A stretch of DNA of 64,000 bases from a virus. Location: the IMG/VR virus record IMGVR_UViG_3300042900_000746, positions 62,001 through 126,000 of that record; one strand, given 5' to 3'. Every line of letters begins with the position of its first letter. The first letter of the stretch is position 1. Below are positions 62,794 through 64,000 of this stretch, one piece after another. The notes under the pieces are model-generated. The model had not been told where the DNA came from, ran no database searches, and saw only the letters and a list, made by a program, of their open reading frames with translations. The translations under genes were made by a program, and so were the position numbers.

Positions 62794-63039
62794 TTATTAA
62801 GGTAAAAACTAGGGAAAATTTATGGGGTGGATATAGTGAGTATATGTGTGTACTTTAATTCTTTAACGTGCCCACCCCCCCATGGGGTCATATGCTCTAG
62901 TAATAAACGACAATAAGCGGTCGTCCATACCCCTACGTATGGTGCAGGGACTCAGCATAAAAGGACAGCTTCGGTGAACCCATTACATCGTTAAAGAAAT
63001 GGTTATCGCCCGACTAGAGGGCATAGAAAGGATATGATC

Positions 63040-63543
63040 ATGAACGATCATGTTTTCAACCTGTTTATCAGGGTTATCAATGCAGCAAGTAATGGCAATT
63101 ACGTCTACGGCAATGGAGCTAACTGGCACATTGTTGAAGGCGGAAAGGATGTCTTCATTGACACCCAATTGGGTACAGTAACAATGTCAAATGTTGACAG
63201 TACTGCAGTTAAAGGTACTGACATGCAAGCAGTACGTAACGTCAAGGCATACCTCATGGAGGCAGAAGCCACCATGCAGACTGTTCACCTTGATGGCTAT
63301 TACAACCGTAAGATGGCAGTAGATGCTATCTTGTGGGCAGACAAGAACAATGACTTGTTATACAGTAATGGTGGACAGTACAGTGTTCGTACAGGTGGTC
63401 TTGTGACTATCTGGGACATTGGTACAGCAGGACGCGTCATTGTTACTTACAAGGGTGCACATGCATCATTCAAACATCTGACAGCTAACAGTGGACGCAC
63501 TGTTAAGTTGTCAGAAGATACGAAGAACTATATCCGTATCTGA
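63040..63543 (+). CDS. 167-aa protein with duplicated domain
   Basis: ATG 63040 has AAAGGAT at good distance; another ATG two codons upstream is too close to it. The protein is two copies of one domain: VINAASNGNYVYGNGANWHIV then GGKDVFIDTQLGTVTMSN; and AILWADKNNDLLYSNGGQYSV then GGLVTIWDIGTAGRVIVTY. Codons are regular and richer in C/G, and the gene has its own leader and strong terminator, so it is probably an abundant early product. Function unknown; no catalytic motif or cysteine. Confidence 0.8.
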   Translation: MNDHVFNLFIRVINAASNGNYVYGNGANWHIVEGGKDVFIDTQLGTVTMSNVDSTAVKGTDMQAVRNVKAYLMEAEATMQTVHLDGYYNRKMAVDAILWADKNNDLLYSNGGQYSVRTGGLVTIWDIGTAGRVIVTYKGAHASFKHLTANSGRTVKLSEDTKNYIRI

Positions 63544-63551
63544 TTAAAGCA

Positions 63552-63571
63552 GTACCTAGTAGGGTAGGTAC
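63552..63571 (+). promoter_or_regulatory. Small hairpin after the 167-aa gene
   Basis: GTACCTA-GTAGGG-TAGGTAC, a perfect 7-bp stem 8 bases after the stop codon. It has no U-run of its own and precedes the real terminator; it may protect the 3' end. Confidence 0.6.
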
Positions 63572-63581
63572 GGAGAAGGTG

Positions 63582-63621
63582 GTTCCTCAGGATCTTATGA
63601 TTCTGGGGAACTTCCTTTTTT
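63582..63621 (+). terminator. Intrinsic terminator of the 167-aa gene
   Basis: 13-bp stem GTTCCTCAGGATC with GATTCTGGGGAAC (two G-U pairs) around a TTAT loop, followed by TTCCTTTTTT. Strong and well placed. Confidence 0.85.
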
Positions 63622-63769
63622 GAGGATAGGTCATTGTCCTTTAGTAAGGTTCGCCATGGGCCAACGGATTCACTCGCGTTAAAGAGTAGACATGGAAGAT
63701 GGTTTTACCATTCGTAATAATCACGTTCAATACGTTAAGTTGAACAAAGACATGTTTCTAGGAGGAATC

Positions 63770-63997
63770 ATGTTTGAAGTAATCAAGAAGTACAAGTACG
63801 CACTACTCATCTTGTTATTGGTATTCACACCAACAAGTAAGGTAGTGTTCGCGTTGTTCGGATTTCTTTCCGGATTCGTCAACTGGGGTCTTTTGATCCT
63901 GGTTGGCCTTGTTGTCTTGGGCATTAAGCTCAATAACAAGTTTGACCTGAGGGCAATGCTCTCAAGTCAGTCAGATGAGGAAGACTCCTTTATCTGA
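63770..63997 (+). CDS. Small membrane protein (75 aa)
   Basis: The frame is open from 63692, but AGGAGGA stands directly before the ATG at 63770, so that is taken as the start. Two hydrophobic helices (ALLILLLVFTP; FVNWGLLILVGLVVLGI) enclose a short loop, with Lys at the N-terminus and an acidic C-terminus (SQSDEEDSFI). Holin-like size, but it is far from any lysis gene in the window; could also be a superinfection or membrane-modifying protein. Ends 3 bases before the window edge. Confidence 0.7.
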   Translation: MFEVIKKYKYALLILLLVFTPTSKVVFALFGFLSGFVNWGLLILVGLVVLGIKLNNKFDLRAMLSSQSDEEDSFI

Positions 63998-64000
63998 TTA

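Larger units (their letters stand above)
62632..63033. promoter_or_regulatory. Repeat-rich non-coding control region
   Basis: Apart from the promoter and the entries below, this stretch has no gene. It holds three AGGGAAAA(A)TT blocks (near 62677, 62691 and 62811), a CCCCATGGGG palindrome (62877-62886), a hairpin CCATAC/GTATGG (62925-62942) and a hairpin GCCC/GGGC (63008-63022) just ahead of the 167-aa gene. It could be an operator array, a leader RNA or a replication start. No plus-strand promoter with both boxes stands out. Confidence 0.6.

Noticed and set aside
62900-63030. tRNA or tmRNA gene in the leader of the 167-aa gene
   Set aside because: Two small hairpins are present, but no cloverleaf, no TTCGA-type loop and no CCA end can be drawn.
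1-64000. Prophage, CRISPR array or insertion sequence
   Set aside because: No integrase, transposase, regularly spaced repeats or bacterial flanking genes are seen; the block is a continuous phage virion operon.

Overview
The window is a piece of a large, A+T-rich genome of a contractile-tailed bacteriophage (myovirus type). The evidence is a large terminase, portal, prohead protease, HK97-type capsid protein, two sheath-type proteins, three tube-type proteins, a tail chaperone pair and very long tail and baseplate proteins, with clear AGGAGG-type ribosome binding sites throughout. No host gene, integrase, tRNA or CRISPR array is visible. One virion-gene block fills about 60 kb and runs off the left edge, so the whole genome must be much larger. 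The host cannot be read from the sequence. Fibre proteins with 'DAQGRL', 'SLENAELAF' and 'NWVWN...PP' type segments resemble, from memory, proteins of aquatic phages.

Layout: positions 1 to about 60,250 are almost entirely minus-strand genes, tightly packed and often overlapping by a few bases, read from right to left. From the promoter side the order is: a 53-aa gene; a Clp-type AAA+ ATPase; three small Gly/Arg-rich proteins; a hidden 56-aa zinc-ribbon gene and neighbours; a 1195-aa protein carrying a DEDDh exonuclease; a glycine-zipper protein and a basic Gly-rich protein; the large terminase; a fibre/appendage block (40.4-48.3 kb); portal, glycosyltransferase, protease-scaffold fusion, decoration candidate and major capsid protein (33.6-39.9 kb); a second fibre block (28.4-33.5 kb); neck and tail completion candidates, sheaths, tubes and chaperones (20.4-28.4 kb); then giant proteins of 2212, 1622 and more than 2796 aa. 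The last is a baseplate/hub fusion that is cut by the window edge.

Positions 60.25-64 kb hold mostly plus-strand genes of a different style: RecA with two flanking small genes, a 96-aa gene, a minus-strand zinc ribbon, a 500-bp repeat-rich control region, a 167-aa duplicated-domain protein with its own terminator, and a 75-aa membrane protein. A divergent promoter pair at 60.25-60.31 kb separates the two blocks. Beside it lie three 16-bp repeats and a run of 19 G in three tracts, which could be a promoter cluster or replication origin.

The most interesting signals are three. First, the 1622-aa protein has a stretch that resembles the RNA polymerase beta-prime double-psi barrel, although its acidic motif is not canonical. 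Second, a complete DEDDh exonuclease sits inside a giant probable virion protein. Third, glycine-rich hydrophobic helices flanked by basic residues recur near the C-terminus of many proteins in the block. Together they suggest a set of proteins ejected with the DNA (membrane passage, nuclease and possibly transcription), but this is inference from sequence alone.
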